A stretch of DNA of 64,000 bases from Hyphomicrobiales bacterium (GTDB taxonomy: Bacteria > Pseudomonadota > Alphaproteobacteria > Rhizobiales > Rhizobiaceae). Numbering within the stretch: position 1 is the first letter of the stretch; each line of letters begins with the position of its first letter. This document shows, one piece after another, positions 1-9,379 of the stretch. The notes beneath the pieces are model-generated. The model was not told where the DNA came from, searched no databases, and was given only the letters and a program-made list of their open reading frames with translations. Where the stretch lies: positions 1 to 64,000 of the forward strand of contig UEIJ01000023.1 of assembly GCA_900470195.1 (NCBI GenBank), in the 5' to 3' direction. Made by a program: the position numbers and the translations under genes.

Positions 1-445
1 TCTGTATATTGCTGTTATAAGCATCAATCAGATAATATGTATTATGGAACTATCCGCACGATGATGTGCTGCGACGCCGTGACGGCGGATATGAGCGCTG
101 CCCCCAGTCACAGACGAACGGCATGATGCAAATTGTTACAGGACCGCGCGCCAAAAGCGTGCATGTAACTTCTAGCGAATCAAGCCGGTTTCAGTGTCGT
201 TTCAGCTGACATTCAAACGTCGCAAAGCGCGGGAATTAGGGCGTTTTTCGGGCAGATACGGCTGTATTCAAGCTTTGTAAGTTTGATGAAAACGAACCCC
301 TCCGTACCAGAAAACGGACACTGAAATCGCTAAAGAAAATGTGAATACGTTAATTAAGTCAAAGCGTTGATAAGTCCTCTTGCAAGTGGCAAGCTTATCC
401 ATAAGATGCGGGACATTTCAAAAATTTCAAAGGAGGGGTTCTCAA
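1..445. other. Gene-free leader region upstream of oppA
   Basis: No convincing coding region lies before the first oppA gene. The stretch is intergenic and mixed in composition. The only structure I can support is the nested hairpin at 369-399, just before the ribosome binding site. It presumably holds the promoter of the opp operon, but I could not pick out a clear -35/-10 pair. Confidence 0.5.
369..399 (+). promoter_or_regulatory. Nested hairpin in the oppA 5' leader
   Basis: An outer stem GATAAG (369-374) pairs with CTTATC (394-399). An inner stem CTTGC (379-383) pairs with GCAAG (389-393), with a small bulge on the 5' side. It ends about 32 nt before the strong Shine-Dalgarno AGGAGGGG (431-438). 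A leader stabilising structure or small-RNA target is possible; no known riboswitch class is matched. Confidence 0.4.
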
Positions 446-2023
446 ATGTATCGTAAGTTTCTACTGACAGGTGTGTGTCTTCTGGCGCTCGCAGGGGTTG
501 CTTCGGCTGAAGTCGTTCTCAATCGCGGCAACGACACCGATCCGGCAACGCTGGACCATCACCGTACCTCGTCGGTGGCTGAAGGCAACGTCCTGCGCGA
601 CCTGTACGACGGCCTGACCATCCAGAACGCAAATGGCGAAGCGGTTCCGGGCGTAGCGAAGTCCTGGGATGTTTCCGAAGATGGCACGGTCTACACCTTC
701 CATCTGCGCGATGACGCAAAATGGTCGAACGGCGATCCCGTTACAGCCGGGGATTTCCAGTTCACCTTCCGCCGTCTGATGGACCCCAAGACAGCCGCCG
801 GCTATGCCAGCATGCTGTTCATCATCAAGAACGCCGAAGACATTACCGGCGGCAAGAAGCCGACCGACCAGCTCGGCGTCGAAGCCGTCGATGATCATAC
901 GCTCAAGATCACGTTGAACTCCCCTGCTCCGTACTTCCTTGAACTTCTGACGCACCAGACCGGCTTCCCGCTGCACCAGAAGAGCGTCGAGGCCAATGGC
1001 GACAAGTTCACCACGCCCGGCAAGATGGTCACGAACGGCGCCTATATGCTGGAAAGCTTCACGCCAAACGACAAGATCGTCATGAAGAAGAACCCGCATT
1101 ATTACGAAGCGGATCAGGTGAAGATCGACACCGTCAACTGGATACCGTTTGAGGATCGCGCGAGCTGCATGCGCCGTTTTGAGGCGAAGGAAGTGCAGAT
1201 CTGCTCCGACGTTCCGGCCGAGCAGATGGACTATGTGAAGAAGAACCTTTCCAAGGAATTCCGCATGGCGCCATACCTGGGCGTCTACTACTTGCCGGTG
1301 AAGGGCAAGACCGCGGACAGCAAGCTGAAGGACCCGCGCGTCCGGCAGGCGATCTCCATGGCAATCGACCGCGACTTCATCGCCGATCAGGTCTGGCAAG
1401 GCACCATGTTGCCGGGCTATTCCATGGTTCCTCCGGGCATCGCCAATTATGTGAAGGATGCGCCGAAGCTCAACTATTCCGACGACATGCTGGAACGCGA
1501 AGACAAGGCCAAGGAACTGTTGAAGGAAGCCGGCGTCGAACCGAATACGCTTTCGGTCGAACTGCTTTATAACACCTCGGAAAATAACAAAAACACCATG
1601 GCCGCCATTGCCGACCAGCTTGGCAATATCGGCGTCAAGGCATCGTTGAACGAAACCGAAGGTGCGACCTACTTCAACTTCATGCGCGACGACGGTCCGT
1701 TTGACATCGCCCGTGCAGGCTGGATCGGCGACTATAACGATCCGCAGAACTTCCTGTTCATCAGCCAGAGCAATGTGAGCTTCAACTACTCCAAGGTGAA
1801 GAACGCCGATTACGATGCGAAAATGGCCGAGGCCGAGAAAATTCTTGACCTGAATGCCCGTGCAAAGGTTCTGGCCGAAGCCGAGCAGATCAAGCTCGAT
1901 GAAATGAGCAATATCCCGATTCTATATTATTCGTCGCGCGCGCTTGTTTCGGACAAGATCGACGGTTGGAATGACAACCTGATGGACAGCCACAAGACGC
2001 GCTGGCTTTCGTTCAAACAATAA
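446..2023 (+). CDS. oppA: Oligopeptide ABC transporter substrate-binding protein (copy 1)
   Basis: Periplasmic peptide-binding protein of solute-binding family 5, delivering oligopeptides to the OppBC-DF importer encoded downstream. The ATG at 446 is chosen because AGGAGGGG sits 7 nt upstream and because a signal peptide ending LAGVASA (residues 1-21) follows at once; a start further upstream would bury it. The mature 504 residues have the family layout, including the WSNGDPVTAGDF region near residue 95. The next gene encodes a paralogue of exactly the same length (525 aa) with long identical blocks, so this pair is a recent tandem duplication. The peptide specificity cannot be read from the sequence. 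Confidence 0.93.
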   Translation: MYRKFLLTGVCLLALAGVASAEVVLNRGNDTDPATLDHHRTSSVAEGNVLRDLYDGLTIQNANGEAVPGVAKSWDVSEDGTVYTFHLRDDAKWSNGDPVTAGDFQFTFRRLMDPKTAAGYASMLFIIKNAEDITGGKKPTDQLGVEAVDDHTLKITLNSPAPYFLELLTHQTGFPLHQKSVEANGDKFTTPGKMVTNGAYMLESFTPNDKIVMKKNPHYYEADQVKIDTVNWIPFEDRASCMRRFEAKEVQICSDVPAEQMDYVKKNLSKEFRMAPYLGVYYLPVKGKTADSKLKDPRVRQAISMAIDRDFIADQVWQGTMLPGYSMVPPGIANYVKDAPKLNYSDDMLEREDKAKELLKEAGVEPNTLSVELLYNTSENNKNTMAAIADQLGNIGVKASLNETEGATYFNFMRDDGPFDIARAGWIGDYNDPQNFLFISQSNVSFNYSKVKNADYDAKMAEAEKILDLNARAKVLAEAEQIKLDEMSNIPILYYSSRALVSDKIDGWNDNLMDSHKTRWLSFKQ

Positions 2024-2034
2024 ATTTTCAGCTC

Positions 2035-2066
2035 GGGCTGCGCTGACAGGCGCGGCCCTTTTTTCT
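2035..2066 (+). terminator. Terminator-like hairpin between the oppA copies
   Basis: GGGCTGCGC pairs with GCGCGGCCC with one mismatch and is followed by a run of T. It could partly terminate or process the transcript after the first oppA, giving uneven expression of binding proteins and permeases. Confidence 0.55.
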
Positions 2067-2135
2067 TCCGGCTGTTCCGGAGGGCCCTCTTTTTCTGGGC
2101 AAACATTTTGTAAAATGCATATGGGAGTTTTTTTC

Positions 2136-3713
2136 ATGGTTCGCGGAATTTTGATGTCAGGCGTTTGCCTGATGGCGCTCAGCGGTGCCGCATCGGCAGA
2201 AACAGTGCTCAACCGGGGCAACGATACCGACCCCGCCACGCTGGACCAGCAACACACGACCACCGTTTCAGAAGACCGCATCCTGCGCGACCTTTATGAA
2301 GGTTTGGTGGCGCATAACGATAAGGGTGAGTCTATTCCCGGTGCGGCCTCCTCGTGGGACATTTCCGAAGACGGCCTCACCTATACGTTCCACATGCGCG
2401 ATAACGCCAAATGGTCGAACGGCGATCCTGTTACCGCTGGCGATTTCGAATTTACTTTCCGCCGCATCATGGACCCCAAAACCGCTGCCGGTTATGCCAG
2501 CGTCCTTTATGCCATCAAGAACGCGAAGGAAGTCGCAACCGGCAAGATGCCGATTGACCAGCTGGGGGTGAAGGCGCTTGACGACAAGACGTTGCAGATA
2601 ACCCTGAACAGTCCTGCCCCATATTTTCTGGAGCTGCTTACTCATAATACCGGTTTTCCGCTCAACCAGAAAGCGGTCGAAAAGTTCGGCGACAAATTCA
2701 CCCAGCCCGGCAATCTCGTGACCAATGGTGCCTACACGCTTGTCAGCTTTAATGCCAATGACAAGATTTCCATGAAGAAGAACCCCAACTACTGGGATGC
2801 TTCCAATGTGAAGATCGATGCGGTGAACTGGATCCCGTTTGAAGATCGTGCAAGCTGCATGCGCCGTTTCGAGGCGAAGGAAGTCGACATCTGTTCCGAT
2901 GTTCCAGCCGAGCAGATGGACTATGTGAAGAAGAACCTGGGCGGCCAGTTCCGCCTCGCCCCCTATCTTGGCATCTATTATATCGACATCAAGGGCGAGC
3001 CGTCGAGCAAGCTGCGCGATCCGCGGGTGCGCCGGGCCATTTCCATGGCTATCGACCGGGAATTCCTCGCCGAAGAAGTCTGGCGTGGCGTGATGCTGCC
3101 AGCCAGCTCGATGGTGCCGCCCGGCATCGTGAATTATGTCAAGGACGCCCCGAAACTGGATTTCGCCAACGAGGACGTGCTGGACCGTGAGGACAAGGCC
3201 AAGGAATTGCTGAAGGAAGCCGGTGTCGAGCCGGGAAGCCTCTCGGTAACGCTGCGCTACAACACCTCGGAAAACCACAAGAACACCATGGCGGCAATCG
3301 CCAATATGCTGGGCAATATCGGCATCAAGGCGACCCTCGATGAGGTCGAGGGAACAACCTTCTATAATTACCTTCAGGAAAAGGGGATGTTCGACATCAC
3401 CCGCGACGGCTGGATCGGCGATTACAACGATCCGAATTCGTTCCTGGAGCTTTTTACCACCGGCAATTACTTCAATTATGCCGAATGGTCGAACAAGGAT
3501 TACGACGCGCTGATGGCGAAATCCGCAACGACGACCAATCTCTCTGACCGGGCGAACATCCTGGCCGATGCAGAGAAGGTTCTGCTCAGCGAGGGGGCCG
3601 TCGTGCCGCTGATGTATTATTCGTCCACCGCTCTCGTTGCCGACCGCGTTCAGGGTTACGAAAACAACCTCATGAATTCGCACGGCACGCGCTGGCTATC
3701 TGTTAAAAACTGA
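2136..3713 (+). CDS. oppA: Oligopeptide ABC transporter substrate-binding protein (copy 2)
   Basis: Second family-5 peptide-binding protein, 525 aa, closely similar to the copy at 446-2023. Shared blocks include NWIPFEDRASCMRRFEAKEV and SDVPAEQMDYVKKNL. The start at 2136 is preferred over the in-frame ATGs at 2115 and 2121 because GGGAG (2123-2127) lies 8 nt before it, and because the signal peptide (ending LSGAASA) then aligns exactly with copy 1. The copies differ most near the C-terminus, around residues 430-480, where ligand contacts could differ. It is followed by a hairpin and then oppB. The two proteins probably feed one permease with overlapping peptide ranges. Confidence 0.92.
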   Translation: MVRGILMSGVCLMALSGAASAETVLNRGNDTDPATLDQQHTTTVSEDRILRDLYEGLVAHNDKGESIPGAASSWDISEDGLTYTFHMRDNAKWSNGDPVTAGDFEFTFRRIMDPKTAAGYASVLYAIKNAKEVATGKMPIDQLGVKALDDKTLQITLNSPAPYFLELLTHNTGFPLNQKAVEKFGDKFTQPGNLVTNGAYTLVSFNANDKISMKKNPNYWDASNVKIDAVNWIPFEDRASCMRRFEAKEVDICSDVPAEQMDYVKKNLGGQFRLAPYLGIYYIDIKGEPSSKLRDPRVRRAISMAIDREFLAEEVWRGVMLPASSMVPPGIVNYVKDAPKLDFANEDVLDREDKAKELLKEAGVEPGSLSVTLRYNTSENHKNTMAAIANMLGNIGIKATLDEVEGTTFYNYLQEKGMFDITRDGWIGDYNDPNSFLELFTTGNYFNYAEWSNKDYDALMAKSATTTNLSDRANILADAEKVLLSEGAVVPLMYYSSTALVADRVQGYENNLMNSHGTRWLSVKN

Positions 3714-3737
3714 AATTAGAACAAACCTTTAGTGGGA

Positions 3738-3769
3738 TTTGCCGGATCGTTTGCAGGCGGTCCGGCAAA
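3738..3769 (+). other. Stem-loop between oppA copy 2 and oppB
   Basis: TTTGCCGGA (3738-3746) pairs with TCCGGCAAA (3761-3769). There is no T tract behind it, so it looks more like a processing or mRNA-stabilising element than a terminator. Such stem-loops after binding-protein genes often set a high binding-protein to permease ratio. Confidence 0.5.
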
Positions 3770-3784
3770 GAAGGGACAAAGGAC

Positions 3785-4708
3785 ATGTTGAGCTATACGC
3801 TCCGACGATTGGGTAGTGCCATACCCACGATCTTCATCATCATCACGCTGACATTCTTCCTGATCCGGCTTGCGCCCGGCGGACCTTTCGATCTTGAACG
3901 GCCGATTGATCCTTTGATCCTGGAGAACCTCAAGAAAGCCTATAATATGGATGCGCCGCTCTGGCAGCAGTATCTGATTTATCTGGGCAATCTGTTGCAT
4001 GGCGATCTCGGACCGAGCTTTACCCGGCGTGACTTCTCGGTGAACGATCTCTTCGCTTCCGGCCTGCCTGTCTCGATCATCCTCGGCACGCTCGGCCTTA
4101 CCCTTGCCGCGATCATCGGAACCTTCCTCGGCACGCTTGCGGCGCTGAAGCAGAATTCACCCATTGATTATTTCGTGGTCGCTCTCGCCACTTTCGGCAT
4201 CACCACGCCCAATTTCGTGGTGGCCCCCCTCCTCAGCCTGCTCTTCGGTGTCATACTCGGCTGGGTTCCGGCTGGCGGCTGGTCCTCTGCCAATATCACT
4301 TACTGGATATTGCCAGTCCTCACGCTCGCATTGCCGCAGGTGGGCGTTATCGCCCGTCTCGTGCGGGGCGCGACCATCGAGGCGCTGCGCGCCAACCATG
4401 TCCGCACGGCCCGCGCCTACGGGCTGCCGGCACGTGTGGTTGTCGGCGTTCACGCGCTGCGCGCGGCCATGCTCCCCGCCGTTTCCTATCTGGGTCCCAC
4501 TGCGGCTGGCCTCCTCACCGGCTCGGTGGTGGTTGAAACCATTTTCGGCATCCCCGGCATCGGGCGCTATTTTGTGCAGGGCGCGCTCAGCCGCGATTAC
4601 ACGCTCGTCATGGGCACTGTCGTCGTCATTTCGATTTTCGTGGTTGTCTTCAACCTGATCGTCGATCTTCTTTATGCATGGCTTGATCCGAGGGTTCGTT
4701 ATGACTGA
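3785..4708 (+). CDS. oppB: Oligopeptide ABC transporter permease OppB
   Basis: Inner-membrane permease of the DppB/OppB type, 307 aa, a normal length. The N-terminal segment MLSYTLRRLGSAIPTIFIII is the typical first membrane helix, and the conserved cytoplasmic loop that docks the ATPase is visible around EALRANHVRTARAYGLP. The start ATG follows an AAGGGACAAAGG ribosome site. The 3' end overlaps oppC by 8 nt, implying translational coupling. With OppC it forms the channel for peptides delivered by the two binding proteins. Confidence 0.93.
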   Translation: MLSYTLRRLGSAIPTIFIIITLTFFLIRLAPGGPFDLERPIDPLILENLKKAYNMDAPLWQQYLIYLGNLLHGDLGPSFTRRDFSVNDLFASGLPVSIILGTLGLTLAAIIGTFLGTLAALKQNSPIDYFVVALATFGITTPNFVVAPLLSLLFGVILGWVPAGGWSSANITYWILPVLTLALPQVGVIARLVRGATIEALRANHVRTARAYGLPARVVVGVHALRAAMLPAVSYLGPTAAGLLTGSVVVETIFGIPGIGRYFVQGALSRDYTLVMGTVVVISIFVVVFNLIVDLLYAWLDPRVRYD

Positions 4709-5834
4709 TCTGAGTGTACCGACGGAAACCGCCCGGCTCGAGGCGCCAAGCCGCTCGCTCTGGCAGGATGCCTGGCTGCGCCTGCGCAAGAACAGGGCCG
4801 CTGTCGCCAGCGCCATCGTTCTCATTGTGCTCGCCCTCGTGGGCGTTTTCGGGCCGATGATAAGCCCGCATCCCTATGACAAGATTTATCCCCAGTTCGT
4901 GCGCGTGATGCCGAGCCTCGAAGCCTATCCGCGCGCAGACACGATCATGCCGGGGCTCGAGCAGGTGCTGGCCCGGGCCCGGCTGAAAGCCGCCGGGGAG
5001 CCCGAACTGACCGGTAATGCGCTGGTAGTCAATGTAACGGCACAGCGCCCGACAGACGAGCGTGTGCTGCGTTATTTCGAGCGATCGGACCTGTTCAGCA
5101 ATCCGAAGATCGAACTGGCGCAGGACGGACTTTCGGGCAAGCTGACGCTCAATGTCAGCCGCAACTACTTCCTGCTTGGCACCGATAATCTTGGCCGCGA
5201 TCTGATGACCCGCATTTTCGTCGGCGTGCGCATGTCGCTTGCCATCGGCCTTTTGGCTTCCGCCATGTCGCTGATCCTCGGCGTGTCCTTTGGCGCCATC
5301 TCCGGTTATCTTGGCGGGCGCGTCGATAATGTCATGATGCGGTTCGTCGATATTCTCTATTCGCTGCCCTTCATCTTCTTCGTGATCCTGATGCTCGTCT
5401 TCTTCGGGCGATCCATCTTCATCATCTTCATCGCCATCGGCGCGACGGAATGGCTGGACATGGCGCGCATCGTGCGCGGGCAGACCTTGAGCCTCAAGCG
5501 GCAGGAGTTCGTTCAGGCGGCGGAAGCGCTTGGCGCGACGCGACGCGGCGTTATCACCCGCCACATCATTCCCAATGCGCTCGGCCCGGTGATCGTCTTC
5601 GTCACGCTTCTGGTGCCGAAGGCGATCCTTCTCGAAAGCCTTCTCTCCTTCCTCGGCCTCGCCGTGCAGGACCCCCTCACCTCTCTGGGGCTGCTTATTT
5701 CCGAAGGCGCCCAGAACATGCGCGGCGCAAGCTGGCTGTTGATCTGGCCTGCCGCCACCCTGACCATCATCCTGTTTGCGCTGAACTTCCTTGGCGATGG
5801 TCTGCGCGACAGCCTTGACCCGAAGGATCGCTGA
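4701..5834 (+). CDS. oppC: Oligopeptide ABC transporter permease OppC
   Basis: Second permease subunit, 377 aa. The start at 4701 overlaps the oppB stop and gives MTDLSVPTETARLE; an in-frame ATG 27 nt upstream lies deeper in oppB and is less likely. An N-terminal helix (about residues 35-55) is followed by a periplasmic insert of roughly 100 residues and then by five helices. The ATPase-docking loop is seen near VQAAEALGATRRGVITRHII. The long insert between helix 1 and the transport domain, ending NYFLLGTDNLGRD, is typical of OppC of this subgroup. It is followed after one base by the fused ATPase gene. Confidence 0.92.
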   Translation: MTDLSVPTETARLEAPSRSLWQDAWLRLRKNRAAVASAIVLIVLALVGVFGPMISPHPYDKIYPQFVRVMPSLEAYPRADTIMPGLEQVLARARLKAAGEPELTGNALVVNVTAQRPTDERVLRYFERSDLFSNPKIELAQDGLSGKLTLNVSRNYFLLGTDNLGRDLMTRIFVGVRMSLAIGLLASAMSLILGVSFGAISGYLGGRVDNVMMRFVDILYSLPFIFFVILMLVFFGRSIFIIFIAIGATEWLDMARIVRGQTLSLKRQEFVQAAEALGATRRGVITRHIIPNALGPVIVFVTLLVPKAILLESLLSFLGLAVQDPLTSLGLLISEGAQNMRGASWLLIWPAATLTIILFALNFLGDGLRDSLDPKDR

Positions 5835-5835
5835 G

Positions 5836-7440
5836 ATGACGAATGAAACCATTCTGAGTGTGCGCGACCTCAAAGTCACTTTCGACACACATGACGGGCC
5901 GGTTCAGGCGGTGCGCGGCATCGACCTCGACGTGAAAGCCGGCGAAACCATCGCCATCGTGGGCGAATCCGGTTCCGGCAAAAGCCAGACGACCATGGCC
6001 ATGATGGGGCTTCTGGCCCATAACGGCAGGGCGACGGGACAGGCGCTCTATCGCGGGCAGGACCTTATCGGCATGTCCGACAAGCAGCTGAACCGGATAC
6101 GCGGCGCCAGGATCACGATGATCTTTCAGGAGCCGATGACGTCGCTCGACCCGCTCTACCGGATCGGCGACCAGCTGGCTGAACCGCTGCGCTATCATCG
6201 CGGGCTGAGCAAGAAGGATGCGCGCCCGCGCATTCTGGAACTGCTGAAGCTGGTCGGCATTCCGGAGCCGGAGCGCCGTATCGACAGCTATCCTTATGAA
6301 CTGTCGGGCGGGCAGCGTCAGCGCGTCATGATCGCCATGGCGCTGGCCAACGAGCCGGACATCCTGATTGCAGACGAGCCGACGACCGCGCTCGACGTCA
6401 CCATTCAGGCGCAGATTCTCGACCTGCTGGCCGACCTCCAAAAGAGGCTCGGCATGGCGGTGGTCTTCATCACGCACGATCTCGGCATCGTGCGGCGCTT
6501 TGCCGACCGGGTCTATGTGATGCGTTCCGGCGAAGTCGTGGAAACCAACGATACGGAGAAGCTTTTCACCGCGCCGGAGCATCCTTATACGAAAATGCTG
6601 CTCGACGCCGAACCGGAGGGCGAAAAGGCCCCGCCCCCGGCAGAAGCGCCGGTGCTCCTCCGGGCCGACAATGTGAAGGTCAACTTTCTCATCAGCAAGC
6701 CTTGGCTGGGCGCCGCCAGCTATCTGACGGCGGTCAACAATGTTTCGCTGACGCTGAAGCAAGGCCAGACTATCGGCATCGTCGGGGAATCCGGTTCAGG
6801 CAAGTCCACGCTTGGACGCGCCATCCTGCGCCTGCTCGATTCCGAAGGACGCATCGCCTATCTCGGGCAGGAACTGCCGCGCGAGGCTCAGGCCATGCGA
6901 CCGAAGCGCCGCGAATTGCAGCTGGTCTTTCAGGACCCGTTCGGTTCGCTCAGCCCGCGCATGACTGTCGGCCGCATCATCACCGAAGGGCTTCTGATCC
7001 ACGAGCCTAACCTTTCGGCAAAGGAACGCGATCGCCGTGCGCAGGAAGCGCTGAAGGAAGTCGGTCTCGATCCGGCCATGCGCAACCGCTACCCGCACGA
7101 GTTTTCAGGCGGCCAGCGCCAGCGCATCGCCATTGCGCGCACGATGATCCTCAAACCGCGCGTGATCGTTCTCGATGAGCCGACAAGCGCGCTCGACCGC
7201 TCTGTGCAGAAGCAGATCGTCACGCTGCTGCGCGATCTGCAGAAAGATCACGGGCTTTCCTATCTTTTCATCAGCCACGATATGGCCGTCGTCCGCGCGG
7301 TGGCGGACTATGTGATCGTGATGAAGAACGGAAAGATCGTCGAACAGGGCGATACCGAACAGGTCTTCGATCATCCCCGCGAGGACTATACCAAAGCGCT
7401 GATGGCGGCGGCGCTCAGCGAAGAGCGCTTCGGCACATAA
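5836..7440 (+). CDS. Fused OppD-OppF ATPase of the oligopeptide transporter
   Basis: Single polypeptide (534 aa) with two complete ABC ATPase domains, supplying both nucleotide-binding sites of the peptide importer on the cytoplasmic face. Domain 1 has Walker [10 protein letters not shown] (about residues 43-51), signature LSGGQRQRV (about 156-164) and Walker [13 protein letters not shown]. Domain 2 has Walker [10 protein letters not shown] (about 315), signature FSGGQRQRI (about 422) and Walker [13 protein letters not shown]. The start at 5836 is one base after the oppC stop region; an upstream in-frame ATG lies within oppC. A strong terminator follows. The OppDF fusion is a common form in Rhizobiales. 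Confidence 0.93.
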   Translation: MTNETILSVRDLKVTFDTHDGPVQAVRGIDLDVKAGETIAIVGESGSGKSQTTMAMMGLLAHNGRATGQALYRGQDLIGMSDKQLNRIRGARITMIFQEPMTSLDPLYRIGDQLAEPLRYHRGLSKKDARPRILELLKLVGIPEPERRIDSYPYELSGGQRQRVMIAMALANEPDILIADEPTTALDVTIQAQILDLLADLQKRLGMAVVFITHDLGIVRRFADRVYVMRSGEVVETNDTEKLFTAPEHPYTKMLLDAEPEGEKAPPPAEAPVLLRADNVKVNFLISKPWLGAASYLTAVNNVSLTLKQGQTIGIVGESGSGKSTLGRAILRLLDSEGRIAYLGQELPREAQAMRPKRRELQLVFQDPFGSLSPRMTVGRIITEGLLIHEPNLSAKERDRRAQEALKEVGLDPAMRNRYPHEFSGGQRQRIAIARTMILKPRVIVLDEPTSALDRSVQKQIVTLLRDLQKDHGLSYLFISHDMAVVRAVADYVIVMKNGKIVEQGDTEQVFDHPREDYTKALMAAALSEERFGT

Positions 7441-7459
7441 CGAAGAACTGTCGAATAGA

Positions 7460-7483
7460 AGGGCCTGATGTCAGGCCCTTTTT
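7460..7483 (+). terminator. Rho-independent terminator of the opp operon
   Basis: Perfect stem AGGGCCTGA/TCAGGCCCT with a two-base loop, followed by T5. It lies 20 bases after the oppDF stop and separates it from the convergent GGDEF gene. Confidence 0.85.
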
Positions 7484-7495
7484 CCTGCGAAAAAC

Positions 7496-8662
7496 TCAAG
7501 CGACGCTGTGCAGCTCAGTGCATACCTTGTTGCGGCCCAGATGCTTGGCGCGATAGAGCGCGGCGTCCGCCCTGCGAAAAACTGTCTGTAAATCAGCATC
7601 TCCCGGCGTGCAGAAAGCAATGCCCGCGCTTGTCGTCGTAGAAAAATCTCCGGCCAAAGCTTCAAAAACTGTCGCTGCAAAGGCTTTGCGGATCGCCTCG
7701 GCCAGAGCGAGAACCTCGCTATTCTGTTTCTGCCTCAGGACCAGCACGAACTCCTCGCCGCCGACGCGGGAAATCAGGGCCTCGCCTTTGGCATGACTGC
7801 GCAGAACGTCGGAAAAGGTCCCCAGCACCTGATCGCCGACAATGTGGCCATGCGTATCGTTGATGGATTTGAATGCGTCGAGATCGAAGATCACGACGGA
7901 ATCCCCGAGCTGCAATTCATTGTCGGTCAGCACATCGTAAAGGGCACGCCTGTTCAGCAATCCGGTCAGGCTGTCGGTGCGTGCATCGTTGGCATGGCGG
8001 CGCGCAATGCGTGACTGGGTGAAATTCAGCGACAGGGCGCCGATGCCCGTGATCCCGATGATGGCCATCAAGGCATTGATGTCTTCAGCCCAGTTGCTGG
8101 GGATCGCAGTCATCACCCATTGCCTTTCGTGCAGGATCACCGCACCGCAAAGGAAGAATGTGAGCGCCGTCAGGACATAGAGAGCAATCATGCCCGTGAC
8201 GGGCACCGGTGCTTCCCGGTAGACATGGAAATATTCCTTCGCCGTCAGCAGGAGCAACAGGGCCGAGGTCAGATTGAAGATCGCCGTTCCGGTTCCGGTC
8301 TGCCCTGCCAGAATGGGAAGGACCGTGGCGCAGACGACAGCAATCGCCAGAAGAAACAGAAAGCGGCTGCGAACCGCACGGCCGGAAATCTGCCGCGAAC
8401 CGAGGATCAGCAATACGAAGCCGATGCTTTCCAGGCTGAAGGCAACAACGGATGCGGTAGCCAGCGGCCAAGGCCCTGCATAATAGAGCACGGCCCCTGC
8501 CCCCAGCAGGATCATGCCGAGGCAACCCCACAACAGGAACCTGTCGTGCGAGTTCTGGTACCAGACGCTCAGGATCGTAAGGGCGACCGCCAGAGAGCAG
8601 ATACCTGCTGCAAAAAACAAGGTGTTCTGGTCGAGTCCCAAGTAGCGTTCCCCCCGCCGCAC
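7496..8662 (-). CDS. Membrane-bound GGDEF diguanylate cyclase
   Basis: Makes cyclic di-GMP from two GTP. The N-terminal half (about residues 12-215) holds about seven hydrophobic helices and no recognisable periplasmic sensor domain, so the membrane part itself may sense. The C-terminal GGDEF domain starts near residue 228 (DSLTGLLNRRAL). It contains the metal-binding Asp of FDLDAFKSINDTHGH and an intact active site GGEEF at residues 301-305. The RxxD inhibitory site expected five residues before GGEEF is absent (KGEA instead), so product inhibition through that site is unlikely. It stands alone, convergent with opp. The target process is unknown. Confidence 0.88.
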   Translation of the reverse strand: MRRGERYLGLDQNTLFFAAGICSLAVALTILSVWYQNSHDRFLLWGCLGMILLGAGAVLYYAGPWPLATASVVAFSLESIGFVLLILGSRQISGRAVRSRFLFLLAIAVVCATVLPILAGQTGTGTAIFNLTSALLLLLTAKEYFHVYREAPVPVTGMIALYVLTALTFFLCGAVILHERQWVMTAIPSNWAEDINALMAIIGITGIGALSLNFTQSRIARRHANDARTDSLTGLLNRRALYDVLTDNELQLGDSVVIFDLDAFKSINDTHGHIVGDQVLGTFSDVLRSHAKGEALISRVGGEEFVLVLRQKQNSEVLALAEAIRKAFAATVFEALAGDFSTTTSAGIAFCTPGDADLQTVFRRADAALYRAKHLGRNKVCTELHSVA

Positions 8663-8825
8663 GTCCGTTGCGCGACCAAGTGTAAATCAGCTGTCGATAA
8701 TAAGCGATAAGCAATATGCTCATATTGAGCTGGCAGAGGCGCGATTGACGACACATCTATACAGAAGAGACGCGCTATAGTTAATATTCGCCGCATCGGG
8801 CCATAGGTAAGAGGAGGACGCAGGG

Positions 8826-9335
8826 TTGAAAATTGCATTGATTGCGGGCAGCCTGACGACACTTGCGGCTGCATCGTCCTTCGCCGGCGAACAGACGATC
8901 GAAGGCGTGGGGCTCGGCAGGGAAATCACCTGCACGTCTGGCGATGTCGGTATCTATGGCGCCGAAAACACAATCAAGCTCGTGGGAGATTGCGGCCACA
9001 TCACCATTCATGGCGTTTCTCATACCGTGACCTTTGAAAAGGCGCGGCAGCTTTCGATTTCCGGCACGAACAATACGGTTTCCGGCGGAGCAACGCAAAA
9101 TCTGGTCGTTGAAGTGTCCAATAATGAAGTTACCGCCACCTTGAAGGACGATGCGGAACCTTCGTCGCTTGCCGTTTCAGGCGCGGAGAATATCGTTAAT
9201 GTGAAGGTGGACGGACCTTCGCAGTTCGACGTCAGCGGCGCGAACCATCAGGTGACGTGGTCCCTTGCCGGTGGCTCCACCGAACCCACGATCTCGATTT
9301 CCGGCGCGGATAATGATGTAACCAAAGCAGAATAG
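8826..9335 (+). CDS. Secreted DUF3060 domain protein
   Basis: 169-aa exported protein. The start is a TTG at 8826 with GAGGAGG (8811-8817) 8 nt upstream; it yields a short signal peptide ending ASSFAG. The mature part repeats a motif of the form S-G-x-N-N/D-x-V (for example ISGTNNTV, VSGAENIV, VSGANHQV, ISGADNDV) about every 20-25 residues. This is the hallmark of DUF3060, thought to form a right-handed beta-helix-like stack. The role is unknown; a periplasmic or surface location is inferred. A shared terminator separates it from the convergent alcohol dehydrogenase. Confidence 0.75.
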   Translation: MKIALIAGSLTTLAAASSFAGEQTIEGVGLGREITCTSGDVGIYGAENTIKLVGDCGHITIHGVSHTVTFEKARQLSISGTNNTVSGGATQNLVVEVSNNEVTATLKDDAEPSSLAVSGAENIVNVKVDGPSQFDVSGANHQVTWSLAGGSTEPTISISGADNDVTKAE

Positions 9336-9376
9336 AGCCTGCGCGATGCCGTTATGAAGCGCCGCGCAGGCTTTCG
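9336..9376. terminator. Bidirectional terminator
   Basis: AGCCTGCGCG (9336-9345) pairs perfectly with CGCGCAGGCT (9363-9372) across a 17-nt loop and is followed by TTTC. It lies between the convergent DUF3060 and alcohol dehydrogenase genes and can serve both. Confidence 0.75.
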
Positions 9377-9379
9377 GGA

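Noticed and set aside
2268..3683. 471-codon open frame on the minus strand
   Set aside because: Antisense of the second oppA; no recognisable domain.
4650..5888. 412-codon open frame on the minus strand
   Set aside because: Antisense of oppC; highly charged, low-complexity translation.
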